Source: Tiliqua scincoides (lineage: Eukaryota; Chordata; Lepidosauria; Squamata; Scincidae). From it: a stretch of DNA of 64,000 nt. The first letter of the stretch is position 1. Each line of letters starts with the position of its first letter. The stretch covers positions 112,423,307 through 112,487,306 of the forward strand of contig NC_089822.1 of NCBI RefSeq assembly GCF_035046505.1, read 5' to 3'. The translations under genes were made by a program, and so were the position numbers. A model generated the notes under the pieces. That model was not told the origin of the DNA and did not search any database. It was given only the letters and a program-made list of their open reading frames with translations. Shown one piece after another: positions 1 through 10,332 of this stretch.

Positions 1-757
1 TTATGTGAGAGTGTAAAGAGTATCTCCCTATCCACTCTGTCCATCCCCTGCAGAATTTTGTATGTCTCAATCATGTCCCCCCTCAGGCGTCTCTTTTCTA
101 GGCTGAAGAGGCCCAAACGCTGTAGCCTTTCCTCATAAGGAAGGTGCCCCAGCCCCGTAATCATCTTAGTCGCTCTCTTTTGCACCTTTTCCATTTCCAC
201 GATGTCTTTTTTGAGATGCGGCGACCAGAACTGGACACAATACTCCAGGTGTAGCCTTACCATAGATTTGTGCAACGGCATTATAATATTAGCTGTTTTG
301 TTCTCAATACCTTTTCTCATGATCCCAAGCATAGAATTGGCCTTCTTCACTGCCACTGCACATTGGGTCGACACTTTCATCGACCTGTCCACCACCACCC
401 CAAGATCTCTCTCCTGATCTGTCACAGACAGCTCAGAACCCATCAGCCTATATCTAAAGTTTTGATTTTTTTGCCCCAATGTGCATGACTTTACACTTAC
501 TGACATTGAAGCGCATCTGCCATTTTGCTGCCCATTCTGCCAGTCTGGAGAGATCCTTCTGGAGCTCCTCACAATCACTTCTGGTCTTCACCACTCGGAA
601 AAGTTTGGTGTCGTCTGCAAACTTAGCCACTTCACTGCTCAACCCTGTCTCCAGGTCATTTATGAAGAGGTTGAAAAGCACCGGTCCCAGGACAGATCCT
701 TGGGGCACACCGCTTTTCACCTCTCTCCATTCCCTCAAGGAAAGCCCCAAGCCCTGA
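1..757 (-). mobile_element. CR1-type LINE, 3' half of reverse transcriptase ORF, 5'-truncated
   Basis: On the minus strand, 750-454 encodes the C-terminal part of a CR1-clade reverse transcriptase: the motifs VPQGSVLGPVLFNLFINDL and FADDTKL (catalytic AxDD-type box) are plain. The frame continues in broken form toward position 1 with the ERLQRLGLFSLEKRRLRGDM-like C-terminal region, which recurs in a second copy at 7.7-8.0 kb. Similarity stops near 757, where a different repeat begins, so the copy is 5'-truncated, as is usual for LINEs. The 3' end lies beyond the left edge of the window. It is not an intact element. Confidence 0.9.
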
Positions 758-1117
758 AATGGGGCTTCTCAAGTCTGCACCAACTATTTTGCCAGCGCAG
801 ACACGAGATCTTCAGTGTTTGGCTTTTCAGCCCGATAAAGAAGATATGATCCGGCGGAGCAGGGCTCCACAGGTCCCACCACCCCCACCCCAGAATGCCT
901 CCCCCCACCCCAAGGCCCTCACTGCTGCCCAGAGTTCTTACTGTGCTCTGAGCAGCGTCTGTCCAGTGCTGGGCTCAGTGCCAACCAGCATTGGGTCGGT
1001 GCTAGGGCTCACTCCTCGTTGGGTGTCGCAGATGTGCCTTACAGCACATTTGTGACACCAAGTGCCAGCAAAGGTGCTCAGCGCCTACACTGGCCCATGT
1101 TAGGATTGGGCCCTAAA
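758..1117. mobile_element. Family D fold-back-related repeat (partial)
   Basis: The right part (about 950-1117) reads GTGCTGGGCT...TGTGCCTTACAGCACATTTGTGAC...TTAGGATTGGGCCCTAA, matching the right ends of the longer copies at 9.8, 20.0 and 30.0 kb. The left part, next to the CR1 break, is CT-rich and less certain. There is no coding content. Confidence 0.5.
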
Positions 1118-2728
1118 TCAGCAAGAGGGAGGCTGTTCACACAATCAGCTATGCTGGAACAAAACAAAAATCCTGAAGAGACTTCAGCCTGGGATTTGTT
1201 AAGAGTTAGATGGCAAAAACTTGGACTTATTAAGCATAAGAAAGTCATCTGTCCTGCACAAGAGCCTCATCATCCTCTCAACTCCTGTATGACTACATAA
1301 ATGAGAGTAGGGCTTTTATTTCCAAAAGCGGATGAAGTTCACAGTTCCATGGAGAAACTCAGTGATCTCTGAATGACACAGGTGTTTGTCTTGGCACCAC
1401 AGGCACAATTCTTATAGTATGTTGTAAACCAACCTAGAGAAAAAGACAGCATCCAGATAATTTGGCTCCTAAACCTAAAACTGTCCCACACAAATGAATT
1501 GTCTCACTGAAATAATTGAATACATCCCAATAGTGGCCTATAGGTACTATTTCCCACAATTGCTTCCTTACCTTAGCTGGGTCAAAATCAGGTGGGTAAT
1601 ACTTATTGACTCCTTTTCTTTCCCCCTGTAAGTAATCGAAGAAAGCATTAGGGCTCAGTTGTTTGATAACATCTCAAACTATTCAAAATGCTTGAATTCT
1701 GCATTCCTAATTGTTCCCCATAATTACTTTTATATTATACAATGTGTGGTGAAAAAAAATAATCCAAAGAACAAAGGTGTGTTGCAGAGCACCTCACACA
1801 CTCACCATGGTGACAGAGGTCTAGCCAAGTTATTGGAACAGACGTGTCTAAGAAAGAAATGAGAGAAAATTATTTTGAGAATTGCCTGTGGGGGGGGATC
1901 TTTTTTGGGATACCCAAATTTCAATTCAGAATCTGTTTCTGATGGCAGTATGTTGACTCAAATTACAGGAAGTGACACAGCACCTCTGTGTATGTGCAAA
2001 GCATCTCTCTCTCACACACTGCTGCATAACCACATTCAATGAACCCTCTTTTGGAAGTTACACATTGGCCCAGGTATTTGACTATAAAACCCACCTTCTG
2101 GGGGATTTGACAGAGGGGTGGCAGGAACATAAGGATCTTACTGGATCAGACCAAGAATCTTGCTCACTATTGTTTTTCTAGCTGTTTGCTTCTTGAAAAC
2201 TCACAAACCAGGTGTGAAGACAACAGCCCACCCCTATTGATGATCTCTACTGTATCGTGTTGAGAGGCTATTCACATTTAGTGATCATGCCTAACAGATG
2301 GGTTGTGTGGTACCTTCTCTCTCCCTTCCATCCAAACTTACCTCTTTCATAGTCTTTGGGCTGATTCAGATTATACTTTTGTCATCTGACTGGCCCCACA
2401 CAATTATTGTCACATGTATTCTCAATGGACATATATCCTGTCCCCTCTCTTTGCTTGTCAGCTCCATAATTGGTGGAAGCTTTTAGTAGCTGGAGCCCTT
2501 AACAACTGAAAAAGCTTCCTGGAAAATGAAGGCCAAGATTATTATGCATCACAAGCACACAGCAGTAATCAAGTGGACCAGTAGAACAATGCAAGTATTG
2601 TCTGAACCAGCCCCTTGTCTTAGCTCCTCACCTCCTACAGAAATTAACGACAACAAAAGGAAATACATTTGTGCATATCCTTCCACTGCAATCCTTATCC
2701 TTGTCTATCTTCCCTTCCCTTCTCTCAG
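1118..2728. other. intergenic stretch, no gene seen
   Basis: AT-rich single-copy-looking DNA. The only recognisable piece is about 2135-2165, which resembles the CR1 3' tail (ACATAAGGATC...CTGGATCAGACCAA) in degraded form. No splice-flanked conserved exon or RNA gene was seen. Confidence 0.5.
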
Positions 2729-2817
2729 GCTGCAATCCTAAACACACTTTCCTGAGAGTAAGCCCCACTGAATAAAATAGGACTTACTTCAGAGTAGACC
2801 TGGTTAGGATTGTGCCC
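2729..2817. mobile_element. Family A fold-back element
   Basis: About 89 bp with self-complementary arms: GCAATCCTAA at the left and TTAGGATTGTGC at the right, enclosing GAGAGTAAGCCCCACT and AGGACTTACTTCAGAGTAGAC, which are also roughly inverted copies of one another. This is the commonest short interspersed repeat of the window. It is non-coding and resembles a nonautonomous DNA element or hairpin MITE; its superfamily is not determined. Confidence 0.75.
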
Positions 2818-3161
2818 TCAGTTGTTTCCCCTTCTATTAATATTTACATTGTATGATCCTAAAAACAGAGACTTGTCTTCCAAAGCCCTCTACACTAATG
2901 ATACTATAGAAACCTTAAATAATAACTTGAATTTGTTCAATCCTTTTGAAAGCCACCATCGCATCTTGGAGCAATGAATTTTGTGTTAACTGTGCGCTGT
3001 GGAAAGAATAACTTTCTTTTGTCTGTCCTGAATGTATTGCTACAACATATGTATTGCTATTCAACATGTCAGCCTAAATTTTAGTATTAAAAGAAAGTTA
3101 GAAATGTCCTCATACTGCTCAAAAACTATAGAACTTTATCATGTCCTTCCCCAACCCCTTT
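2818..3161. other. intergenic stretch, no feature seen
   Basis: AT-rich sequence between a family A and a family B copy. No ORF, RNA gene or repeat was recognised. Confidence 0.5.
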
Positions 3162-3344
3162 AGGGCCCAATCCTATCCAACTTTCCGGCTACGGTGCAAT
3201 CACAATACAGCCGTGAGGTAAGGGAAAAAGAGTTCCCATACATTGAGGAGGCCTCTGTGACTGTCTCCCCATCATAGGATGCAGTGCACACCCCATAGGC
3301 ACAGCTGCACCAGCACTGGAGAGTTGGATAAGACTGGGCCCTTA
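3162..3344. mobile_element. Family B fold-back element
   Basis: About 183 bp. It begins GGGCCCAATCCTATCCAAC and ends AGTTGGATAAGACTGGGCCC, so the termini are inverted repeats of about 20 bp. The interior GGTAAGGGAA...GAGGAGGCCTCTGTGACTG...CCCCATAGGCACAGCTGCACC is shared with the other B copies. It is a non-coding nonautonomous fold-back repeat. Confidence 0.8.
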
Positions 3345-3347
3345 ATT

Positions 3348-3690
3348 ACCTCTATTTCTAACCCTAGTTCTCTAGCTTTTCTTGGTAGGGAAGGTGCTCC
3401 AACTTCCTGATCACTTTTGCTTCTCTTCTTCCATTACCTTTAACAGCTTTGGGATATCAGAATGGTACACAGGATTCCAAATCATAATCACATCAGGGAT
3501 GTACATGACAGCATGATGACATTAGCCATGTTATTAGGAAAGAAGTTAGAAATAATTCCTAACATGCACTTAGCTTTTTTCCATGCTACCGCCATCAGTA
3601 GTTTATTAATCTTTTGTCAGTTAGTGCTTATCATTAGAGGGAGACCAATTAGTAAGATTCGTACCCCTCCTTTTGGACCTAGTTCCAGAG
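3348..3690 (-). mobile_element. old CR1 LINE fragment
   Basis: The order of landmarks (GGTGCTCCAACTTCCTGATCA, CTTTTGCTTCTC, CATTACCTTTAACAGC, TACACAGGATTCCAAAT, CATGTTATTAGG) follows the younger CR1 copies at 1-400 and 7.8-8.15 kb, but with heavy divergence. It is a decayed CR1 3' fragment on the minus strand, clearly older than the other copies. Confidence 0.6.
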
Positions 3691-3721
3691 GGGTGCAGCA
3701 ATCTTCAGAATGCTAATGCTG

Positions 3722-3885
3722 TGTAGTCATTCAGATTGCAAACTGTGAGCCAACAAGTCTTGCGTTCGGATCTTGCCTCTGTCAAGGTCTCACCTGGTGG
3801 CCTGAGGCAAGGCCACTTGTTCTTCAGCGCCGCACCTGCAATATAGGAATAATGATGCTGACCCACCTTTAGGATTGCAGTAATG
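3722..3885 (+). mobile_element. MIR-like SINE fragment
   Basis: Contains the order typical of MIR/CORE SINEs in amniotes: an internal promoter-like GCGTTCGGATCTTG (B-box-like), GTCTCACCTGGTGGCCTGAGGCAAG, then GCACCTGCAATATAGGAATAATGATGCTGACCCACC. It is diverged and was identified by pattern only. Confidence 0.55.
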
Positions 3886-3936
3886 TGCATGACACGCAGC
3901 TGCAACCGTCGTGTGGTGTCATGATCATGACATGGA

Positions 3937-4083
3937 GCGCAGGGACACGCGGTGGGTGGGGAGGCAAGGAAGGCAGTGCGCGTGGGTTGTGAGTGCTTGC
4001 ACACCTCACAGGGCGGCGGTGGCGCTTTTCAAAGGGCTCTGCCTCATCTGCCTCCCCACCCATCGCACGCCCCTGATGGAGTG
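3937..4083. mobile_element. Family E repeat unit
   Basis: GGGACACGCGGTGGGTGGGG...GGGTTGTGAGTGCTTGCACACCTCACAGG...CTTTTCAAAGGGCTCTGCC...CACGCCCCTGA. The same modules recur in both orientations at 4962-5460 and 12567-12794. The left and right ends are partly complementary, so the full element is probably fold-back. Confidence 0.55.
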
Positions 4084-4299
4084 CCATGACCAGAGCTGTC
4101 ACCCCCACAGCGGTCACCATCCTCCTGCAGGTGCCATGTCCCCACACTGGACCCCATGCCAGCATCAAGGAGCCCAGGGGCACACTGGGCTCATGTCCTT
4201 CCTCCCTGCCCAAGAGGCGGGCTGGAACTGATGCCAGGGCAGGGTTGGGGGGCAACCCAGGGCAGGTCTGCAGGGGAGTGGAGGGGACCCCACTGAACT

Positions 4300-4510
4300 C
4301 ACCCCACTTCGCTTCCCTCCGCCGCCTCCGGACTGCATCATCAGCCAGCGCCAGAGGGGCGGGAACCCGGAGTCAGCCTCATTCCCACGTGACGCGGCTG
4401 TGGCTGAGTTGTGGCCAACGGGAGAGCATGCACGAGAGGGGCGGACACGCGTCTTCTTCCGGGAGCCTGCTGCGTTCTGAGCCCCACCACTGAGCCGCCT
4501 AGTCTTGCCT
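4300..4510. promoter_or_regulatory. CpG-rich segment, possible orphan promoter or GC-rich repeat core
   Basis: Dense in CG dinucleotides, with two GC boxes (GAGGGGCGGGAAC near 4354 and GAGGGGCGGAC near 4436), CACGTGAC near 4386 and an ETS-like CTTCCGGGAG near 4457. No coding exon or splice structure is recognised beside it. It lies between a family E unit and a family A copy, so it may be the interior of a GC-rich repeat rather than a promoter. Confidence 0.3.
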
Positions 4511-4654
4511 GCACCCACTGGCTGTGGTCCTCAGTGGAGGTGCCAGGGGTTGCGCATGGGACCTCATGCGTGCAAAGATGCTCAGCCCCACTCTCTCCCC
4601 GCTTCTGGCACACCCCAGGTTCACAGCCCCCCTCCTGCCAAGCCTGCTGAGTTA

Positions 4655-4744
4655 CAGCCCAAGCTTATGCAGGTCTACTCAGAAGTAAGTCCCATTACAG
4701 TCAATGGGGCTTACTCCCAGGAAAGTGTGGACAGGACTGGGCTG
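4655..4744. mobile_element. Family A fold-back element
   Basis: CAGCCCAAGCTTATGC...CTACTCAGAAGTAAGTCCCA with the inverted half TGGGGCTTACTCCCAGG...CAGGACTGGGCTG. A well-preserved copy of about 90 bp. Confidence 0.8.
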
Positions 4745-4800
4745 TCAGTCTGCAATATGCACAGCTTAGCCTAAGACTGCTGACAGTCTGTGCACGATTA

Positions 4801-4882
4801 TAGTGCGATCCTATACTCAGAAGTAAGTCCCATTGTAATCAGTGGGGCTTACTCTCAGGTAAGTGCATACCTGATTGTAGCC
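4801..4882. mobile_element. Family A fold-back element (short left arm)
   Basis: GCGATCCTATACTCAGAAG...GGGGCTTACTCTCAGGTAAG...TGATTGTAGCC. The left arm lacks about 10 bp compared with the copy at 4655. The two copies are in the same orientation, 56 bp apart. Confidence 0.75.
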
Positions 4883-4961
4883 TGTACCAAACTGAGGCTT
4901 TGGACTTCTACCAAAGTCCCAGTGGATGCACTGTAAATGCACTGCATAGGACTGGTCAATA

Positions 4962-5277
4962 TCAGGGACATGTGGTGGGTGGGGAGGCAGGTGAGGCAGA
5001 GCCTCCCCACCGGAGTCCTTTGAAAAGTGCCACCGCCGTGTGTGAGGTGCCCAAGCACCTACAACCCACGCGCTCTATGTGGGGAGGCAGGTGAGACCAA
5101 GCCTCCCCAATGGGGTCCTTTGAAAAGTGCTGCTGCCCTGTGAGGCACCCAAGCACCCACAACCCATGTGCTCTGTGTGGGGAGGCAGGTGAGGCAGAGC
5201 CTCCCCACCAGAGTCCTTCGAAAAGCACTGCCACTGTGTGAAGCGCCCAAGTACCCACAACCCACACGCAGAGCACA

Positions 5278-5279
<2 letters not shown>
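4962..5279. repeat. ~100-bp tandem triplication of the family E module
   Basis: Three consecutive units start with GGGGAGGCAGGTGA at 4981, 5081 and 5179 (periods 100 and 98 bp). Each carries GCCTCCCCA, then GTCCTTTGAAAAG(or TTCGAAAAG), then CAAGCACCCACAACCCA. By eye the units are about 85-90% alike. An inverted unit follows at 5340-5460 beyond a (CT)n tract. The long open frames here exist only because all three units lack stops; there is no protein resemblance. Confidence 0.8.

Positions 5280-5280
<1 letters not shown>

Positions 5281-5313
<33 letters not shown>
5281..5313 (+). repeat. (CT)n microsatellite
   Basis: An uninterrupted 33-bp CT run at the junction between the tandem family E units and the inverted unit that follows. 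Confidence 0.95.
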
Positions 5314-5316
<3 letters not shown>

Positions 5317-5339
5317 GACACACATCTCCTCCATGGGTA

Positions 5340-5460
5340 GAACACACACTGTGTGTGGGTTGTGGGTGCTTGGATGCCTCACATGGTGGCGGTGATTTTC
5401 AAAGGGTCCCAGTAGGGAAGCTCAGCCTCATCTGCCTCCACACCCCCACACAACCCTGGT
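5340..5460. mobile_element. Family E module, inverted relative to 4981-5279
   Basis: TGTGGGTTGTGGGTGCTTGG...TGGCGGTGATTTTCAAAGGG...CTCAGCCTCATCTGCCTCC is the reverse complement of the preceding tandem units. With them it makes a large imperfect inverted repeat around the (CT)n tract. Confidence 0.65.
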
Positions 5461-6811
5461 CAATATGAAGCTATTAGAAGGATAAATAAGTGAACTTTGT
5501 TATTGGGTATCGTGTTGGGGAGTTTAACTGGTCCCTTTTATGTTGCCTCCATTCAGCTTTAAAATGAATGTATAAAACCTCTCCTGATAACCTCTGCATA
5601 AATCAGAAGGAAATATAGAGCCAGCAAAAATGATACTGTTATTACCTGTTATCACATGTGTTTTTGGTTGTCCAATTGCAATTCTGCACAGATATTTTCA
5701 TTTGTGGTATGTTTTTCCACACAAGTGACAGGATTTCCTTCATGCCCCAGCCCATGTGTTCTCCACCTGATTTGAGTAACTTGACGTGTGCACTCACAAG
5801 TAGACTTGATTACCTCCACAAAATGACTCATGCAGACAGAGGTGGGTCCTGAAAGATTTCCCACTCTAGTCTCTGAAAGTTGGGTGCATGTTATTAATGT
5901 AGAAATAGTGGGTTGGGTGGGTAGAAGGAATCTGAGATTGCAATGTTCAAGGAGGGAAACTGACTCTCCCCCTTCCTGCTGTTTTCCTGTCAAAAATCAC
6001 TCCCCATTCCAAACCTACTTTTGGTTGCAATGTAAGTTGGAAAATCATGAACACTGTAACAACTGGATTTCAGTTTTAGTTGTTACTTCCACAAAATCTA
6101 TGTCCAGATAGGTTGCATTTGTGTGTCCTCACTTTCAACTTTTTGATTAGTTTGAAATTTCACTCCCATTTTTGATGAGAAATCAAGTTCTGTTTTCAGA
6201 AAACAGATACAAAACAACATGCGAACAATTGTGTACTTAACTGAGGCTTATTTCTAGTTAGGGCCAGACTTTTCCTTGCATTACCTATTTTGTGACCCAA
6301 CAAGACCTAACCATGATTAGTTTTGAGGTTAATGGTTTACATCCACTTTTCTGCATTCAGCTGTATCCAGCTTACCAAACCATACCCCTCCTGAATTACC
6401 ATGTACTTCATAATTTGATTCTGAATTAAAACAAGTAGATATATAGTGAACAAGATTAATTAATAAACAAGAATTGGCTTCCAATGTGTTTTAAAAAGTG
6501 GATTTGGCATTAATAGAATGGTAGCATGCTGATTTTTCAAGTAGCAGTAAGTGGAATTTACATTAACTTTTCAAGCAGAAAAGGGTGCCTGTGGAGCAAG
6601 TAAACTAGAATCACAGCTGGCAATTGTACACATATTAAAAAGGGCTTTTAAGAAGGAGATCTACAAGTAGGCTTAATTACTATTGCACATCTGGGCCATC
6701 AACAATAATACCCAACCAATAATTAAGGGGCCAAAGCATACAGCAACAAAATGGATCACAAAACTGTGCCAGCCTATGTGGACACAGTTCTATTTTTTTT
6801 TTTTAATAGTA
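5461..6811. other. intergenic stretch, no gene seen
   Basis: AT-rich sequence with no recognised repeat family, RNA gene or conserved exon. Confidence 0.5.
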
Positions 6812-7138
6812 CAGCAAGTTCTCACTTAAAGTCATTTAGTTATAAGTCATTTTGTTTTAAAGTTGTTGAGGAAAAAAAATCAATTTCCAGCCTGGGCCAC
6901 TGTCTTTTTGGAGTTTTCTCTGGCCCAGAAAGCTCACATTTAATTCAGTGTTTAATAGTAGAAGGGTTTTGAGTATTTAGAAGTTCGGTGCTGTTTTGGA
7001 GAACAGAAATAGCTCTAGGAGCTTAACTCTTGTTTACATATATCAATTAGCCTACAGTAAAATTGGTTTCATTATAAGTCATTTTGCTTAAAGTTGGAGT
7101 TACCAAGAATCTATTGACAACTTTAAGTGAGCACTTGC
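6812..7138. mobile_element. Tigger/pogo-like nonautonomous DNA element
   Basis: Terminal inverted repeats CAGCAAGTTCTCACTTAAAG and CTTTAAGTGAGCACTTGC, flanked on both sides by TA, the target duplication of Tc1/mariner-pogo elements. Sub-terminal TTATAAGTCATTTTG occurs near both ends. It is about 327 bp long and has no transposase frame. Confidence 0.65.
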
Positions 7139-7274
7139 TATATTTTGTGTGAAACCTTAGGTAGGGGATTTTCCAGTTATAGATGCTGACCGCTTTTGTG
7201 ATGGGTCCTACTATCTGCTGCGTGGCTGTAAAGACAATTAAATGGCTGTGTTACAAATGCAGTGTTCTGCATCA

Positions 7275-8440
7275 GCTACAGCAGGTTCACTTTTACAATG
7301 GACTGTCTGCAGTAAAACAAGGTTCACTATACAAGTGGACTCATGATTGCTGCCAGCAGGACCTCATGGATAATAGATAAGCCAACCAACCATGTGAATG
7401 CAATCATTTGTTAGCATCTCAGCCAATAGCATCGTGGTTGTGTGTTTGGAGGGAAGCACAGTATAGCAGATGTGAATAAGAACATAAGAACAGCCCCACT
7501 GGATCAGGCCATAGGCCCATCTAGTCCAGCTTCCTGTATCTCACAGCGGCCCACCAAATGCCCCAGGGAGCACACCAGATAACAAGAGACCTCATCCTGG
7601 TGCCCTCCCTTGCATCTGGCATTCTGACATAGCCCATTTCTAAAATCAGGAGGTTGCACATACACATCATGGCTTGTACCCCGTAATGGATTTTTCCTCC
7701 AGAAACTTGTCCAATCCCCTTTTAAAGGCATCCAGGCCAGTCGCCATCACTACATCCTGTGGCAAGGAGTTCCACAGACCAACCACACACTGAGTAAAGA
7801 AATATTTTCTTTTGTCTGTCCTAACCCGCCCAACACTCAATTTTAGTGGATGTCCCCTGGTTCTGGTGTTATGTGAGAGTGTAAAGAGCATCTCCCTATC
7901 CACTCTGTCCATCCCCTGCAGAATTTTGTATGTCTCAATCATGTCCCCCCTCAGGCGTCTCTTTTCTAGGCTGAAGAGGCCCAAACGCCGTAGCCTTTCC
8001 TCATATGGCCCCAGCCCCGTAATCATCTTAGTCGCTCTTTTGCACCTTTTCCATTTCCACTATGTCTTTTTTGAGATGCGGTGACCAGAACTGGACACAA
8101 TACTCCAGGTGTGGCTTTACCATAGATTTATACAACAGCATTATAATATTAGCCATTTGATCTAGCAGCTGTGAATACAAGCCATCTAAGTATCATCTCA
8201 GCTGGTAGCAGAGTTTTTAACATCATGGCTGTGTGTACTGAGGGAAAGATAGAGCCTTGTACTTTTTGTTTTATAACATTTTGTAAACAGATAACTTTGG
8301 CCTCTAAAAAGCACAGTAGGCACATTTTAAATCCCCTTTAGAGACAGAAATAGCTTAGTTCTATGGTAGAAACCTCAACTTCTATGGTCTTAGAATAAAT
8401 TACCAAAAAAATATCCTATTAGGTTCACATTACCCCTAGT
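7275..8440. mobile_element. Tigger-like DNA element remnant, split by a CR1 insertion
   Basis: The pieces 7275-7478 and 8163-8440 run collinear with the element at 36106-36663: CAAGGTTCACTATACAAG, CTCATGATTGCTGCCAGCAGG, GCATCTCAGCCAATAGCATC, then ACAAGCCATCTAAG, CATGGCTGTGTGTACTGAGG, CAGTAGGCAC. A CR1 3' end occupies 7479-8162. The terminal repeats were not found cleanly. Confidence 0.65.
7479..8162 (-). mobile_element. CR1 LINE 3' end (ORF2 C-terminus and 3' UTR)
   Basis: Minus-strand translation of 8026-7667 gives the CR1 C-terminus (EERLRRLGLFSLEKRRLRGDM, TDKRKYFFTQCVVGLWNSLP, DAFKRGLDKFL). It is followed by a 3' UTR of the type seen at 17.2, 21.6 and 38.9 kb, ending at 7479 on the plus strand. 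The copy is flanked by TAGCAGATGTGAATA (7464-7478) and TAGCAGCTGTGAATA (8163-8177), a 15-bp duplication with one mismatch, which marks both insertion borders. It is 5'-truncated. Confidence 0.9.
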
Positions 8441-8554
8441 AACATAAAAGGCAATTGCTGGGAATCTTTCGGGCCATGTTCATGTATTACTGGCAAATGA
8501 GAGATGCGTCTGTACAGGTGGGATTCACGTTGGCTTCTGTTGAAATATCTATAC

Positions 8555-8705
8555 TACAGACTAGTTTAATAGTCATTCTTGCTCCCCAGGAGACTCTGGG
8601 AATTGCAGTTCTGTGAGGGAACCTCGGGACTTCTCAGCATCCTTAGCCATTTTTGGGATTGTTTGGGGGAAACTATGAAAGTAAAAAAACTGGTATAAAG
8701 CCTAT
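8555..8705. mobile_element. possible nonautonomous DNA element (family G)
   Basis: The segment CTGGGAATTGCAGTTCTGTGAG is shared with 56365-56390. The flanks TATACTACAG...and CTGGTATAA resemble decayed inverted ends. Family assignment is uncertain. Confidence 0.35.
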
Positions 8706-9748
8706 TTCTGCACCTACGCAACCACCCATCCCCACCTGGATATTACACTTATGATTCTTATGGATTGGTTGTAAGGTGCTTGGCATCACTCAGCCACTAG
8801 GTGGCACTCCCAGACCATTTTCAGACTGAAAACCAGATGCAGCTTATTTACTGCTCCTGACAACTACTTGCATCTAAAATGGGGAGGTTTGGAACGGACT
8901 TTAGAAAAGTGACTTCCCTTGCCATGACACTGCATTCCTCTTTCTCACCTCCTTTATAGAATTAAGAGGCTGCTACAGGTCAGTACTGAAAGAAAAGTGG
9001 AAGGCTCACAGCAGCATGCATGGTGAAGTTTGGGGAGAGAGGCCCCAAGTATATGACCATGTGACTGTCACTTGGAATTGTATATTATGCTAATATGGTC
9101 GGGAACATCTGAAGGTTGAGCTTGCAGAGTAACAGCAGAGAGGTCTCCAGGCACGAAAAGAACAAAAGCTTATGGTACAATGGAGATGTGATGATGAGGG
9201 TGAAATCAGGATCTCCCACATTTTTAAAAACTGTAATAGCACCTGGATCAGGTGCTGATCCAGTGGGAACTGGATCAGAACCATGGTGCTTTTTAACAAG
9301 AGGTGCTACAGTTGAACCTGATATCAAAATACAAGAAATTAGGTTTACCCAATGAAGTTAAAAGGTTTAAGACAAAATGTTTACAACAGCAGGGCTTAAG
9401 ACTAAAAGAAGGCACCCCAGGCAACTTTTTGGCCTTGTAATTGGAAGGTGTTACAATGGTCACAGACATAAATGGGAAGAATCACACCAATGGAAGGTAC
9501 ATTTCTTTGTGGGTCACAACAGCAAACAGTGCAATAGGTTCAGGAAGCTGGAATTTTTCTGATTAATAGATGCTAGGAATGTATAGCACAGGGCATAAGA
9601 TCATGTCATATAACATTTAGTGGATCCCTGAAAGGCAAATACATTGCAAAGCTGGAGAGACTAATCATCTCTCCCAACACTGCAACTCTTATGTTGTCGG
9701 CATAAGAGCATAATTTTGTTGCAGTCCTACTAAATAGGACTAAATAGT
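8706..9748. other. intergenic stretch, no gene seen
   Basis: No recognised repeat or exon. Short open frames on both strands around 9085-9355 overlap each other and show no family resemblance. Confidence 0.45.
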
Positions 9749-9749
9749 C

Positions 9750-9785
9750 CTACTACTACCACTACTACTACTACTATTATTATTA
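9750..9785 (+). repeat. (TAC)n/(TTA)n microsatellite
   Basis: An imperfect trinucleotide run, ACTACTACTAC grading into TATTATTATTA. Confidence 0.85.
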
Positions 9786-9828
9786 AACTGTAGTAAAAAA
9801 AAACTGGCAAGCACCTCAGGCCTGTTTT

Positions 9829-10332
9829 ACAGCCCAGTCCTGAGCTGCCCAGATCACAGGGCTGCCATGGTTCCAAAAATGGCTACCATGGCATTCTGAG
9901 TACAGCCGGGCAGCTGGTGGCTGCTCCTTGGGTAAGGAGCTGCCACCACCCCCCCCCCCCCCCGGATAAGGAAAGTAGCCCTGCAATGGAGCTGCTCTAG
10001 AGCTGCTGCAGAATCAGAGTTCCATGTTGGGCCACATGGCCCAATATGGACCTCAGGATCTGGTGAAACTGAACTCCACCGGGGCCGCCCTCCTTCCGCC
10101 CCTCCCCACTCTCTCTCCACCTTCCCCCGCCCTGGAACACCTCCTCCTTGCCTCCCCCCACCCAGCAATTCAGGCAGCCACTTTCCACTGGTGCTAGCCC
10201 AGCTCAAGCTCCCTCTGGGCTAACTCTCACACTGGGCTTGCACTAAGCCCCGCAAATGCACCTTACAGCATGTTTGTGACAGTGTGTGCCACTGGTAAAC
10301 TGGCACACAGAGCTCAGGTCTGGGCTCTTATA
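9829..10332. mobile_element. Family D element, long copy (~500 bp)
   Basis: The left end CAGCCCAGTCCTGAGCTGCCC matches the copy at 20010. The middle is GC-rich with an uninterrupted C run (9949-9963). The right part CACCTTACAGCATGTTTGTGAC...GGTCTGGGCTCTTA matches the right ends at about 1050-1117 and 20350-20412. It is non-coding; the long minus-strand frames are compositional. Confidence 0.65.

Noticed and set aside
4981-5279. CRISPR-like spacing of repeats
   Set aside because: Whole 100-bp units repeat in tandem without unique spacers, and the genome is eukaryotic.
4962-5382. Overlapping frames of 107-127 codons with repeated peptide phrases
   Set aside because: The phrases repeat because of the 100-bp tandem DNA repeat and the (CT)n tract, not because of a repeat protein.
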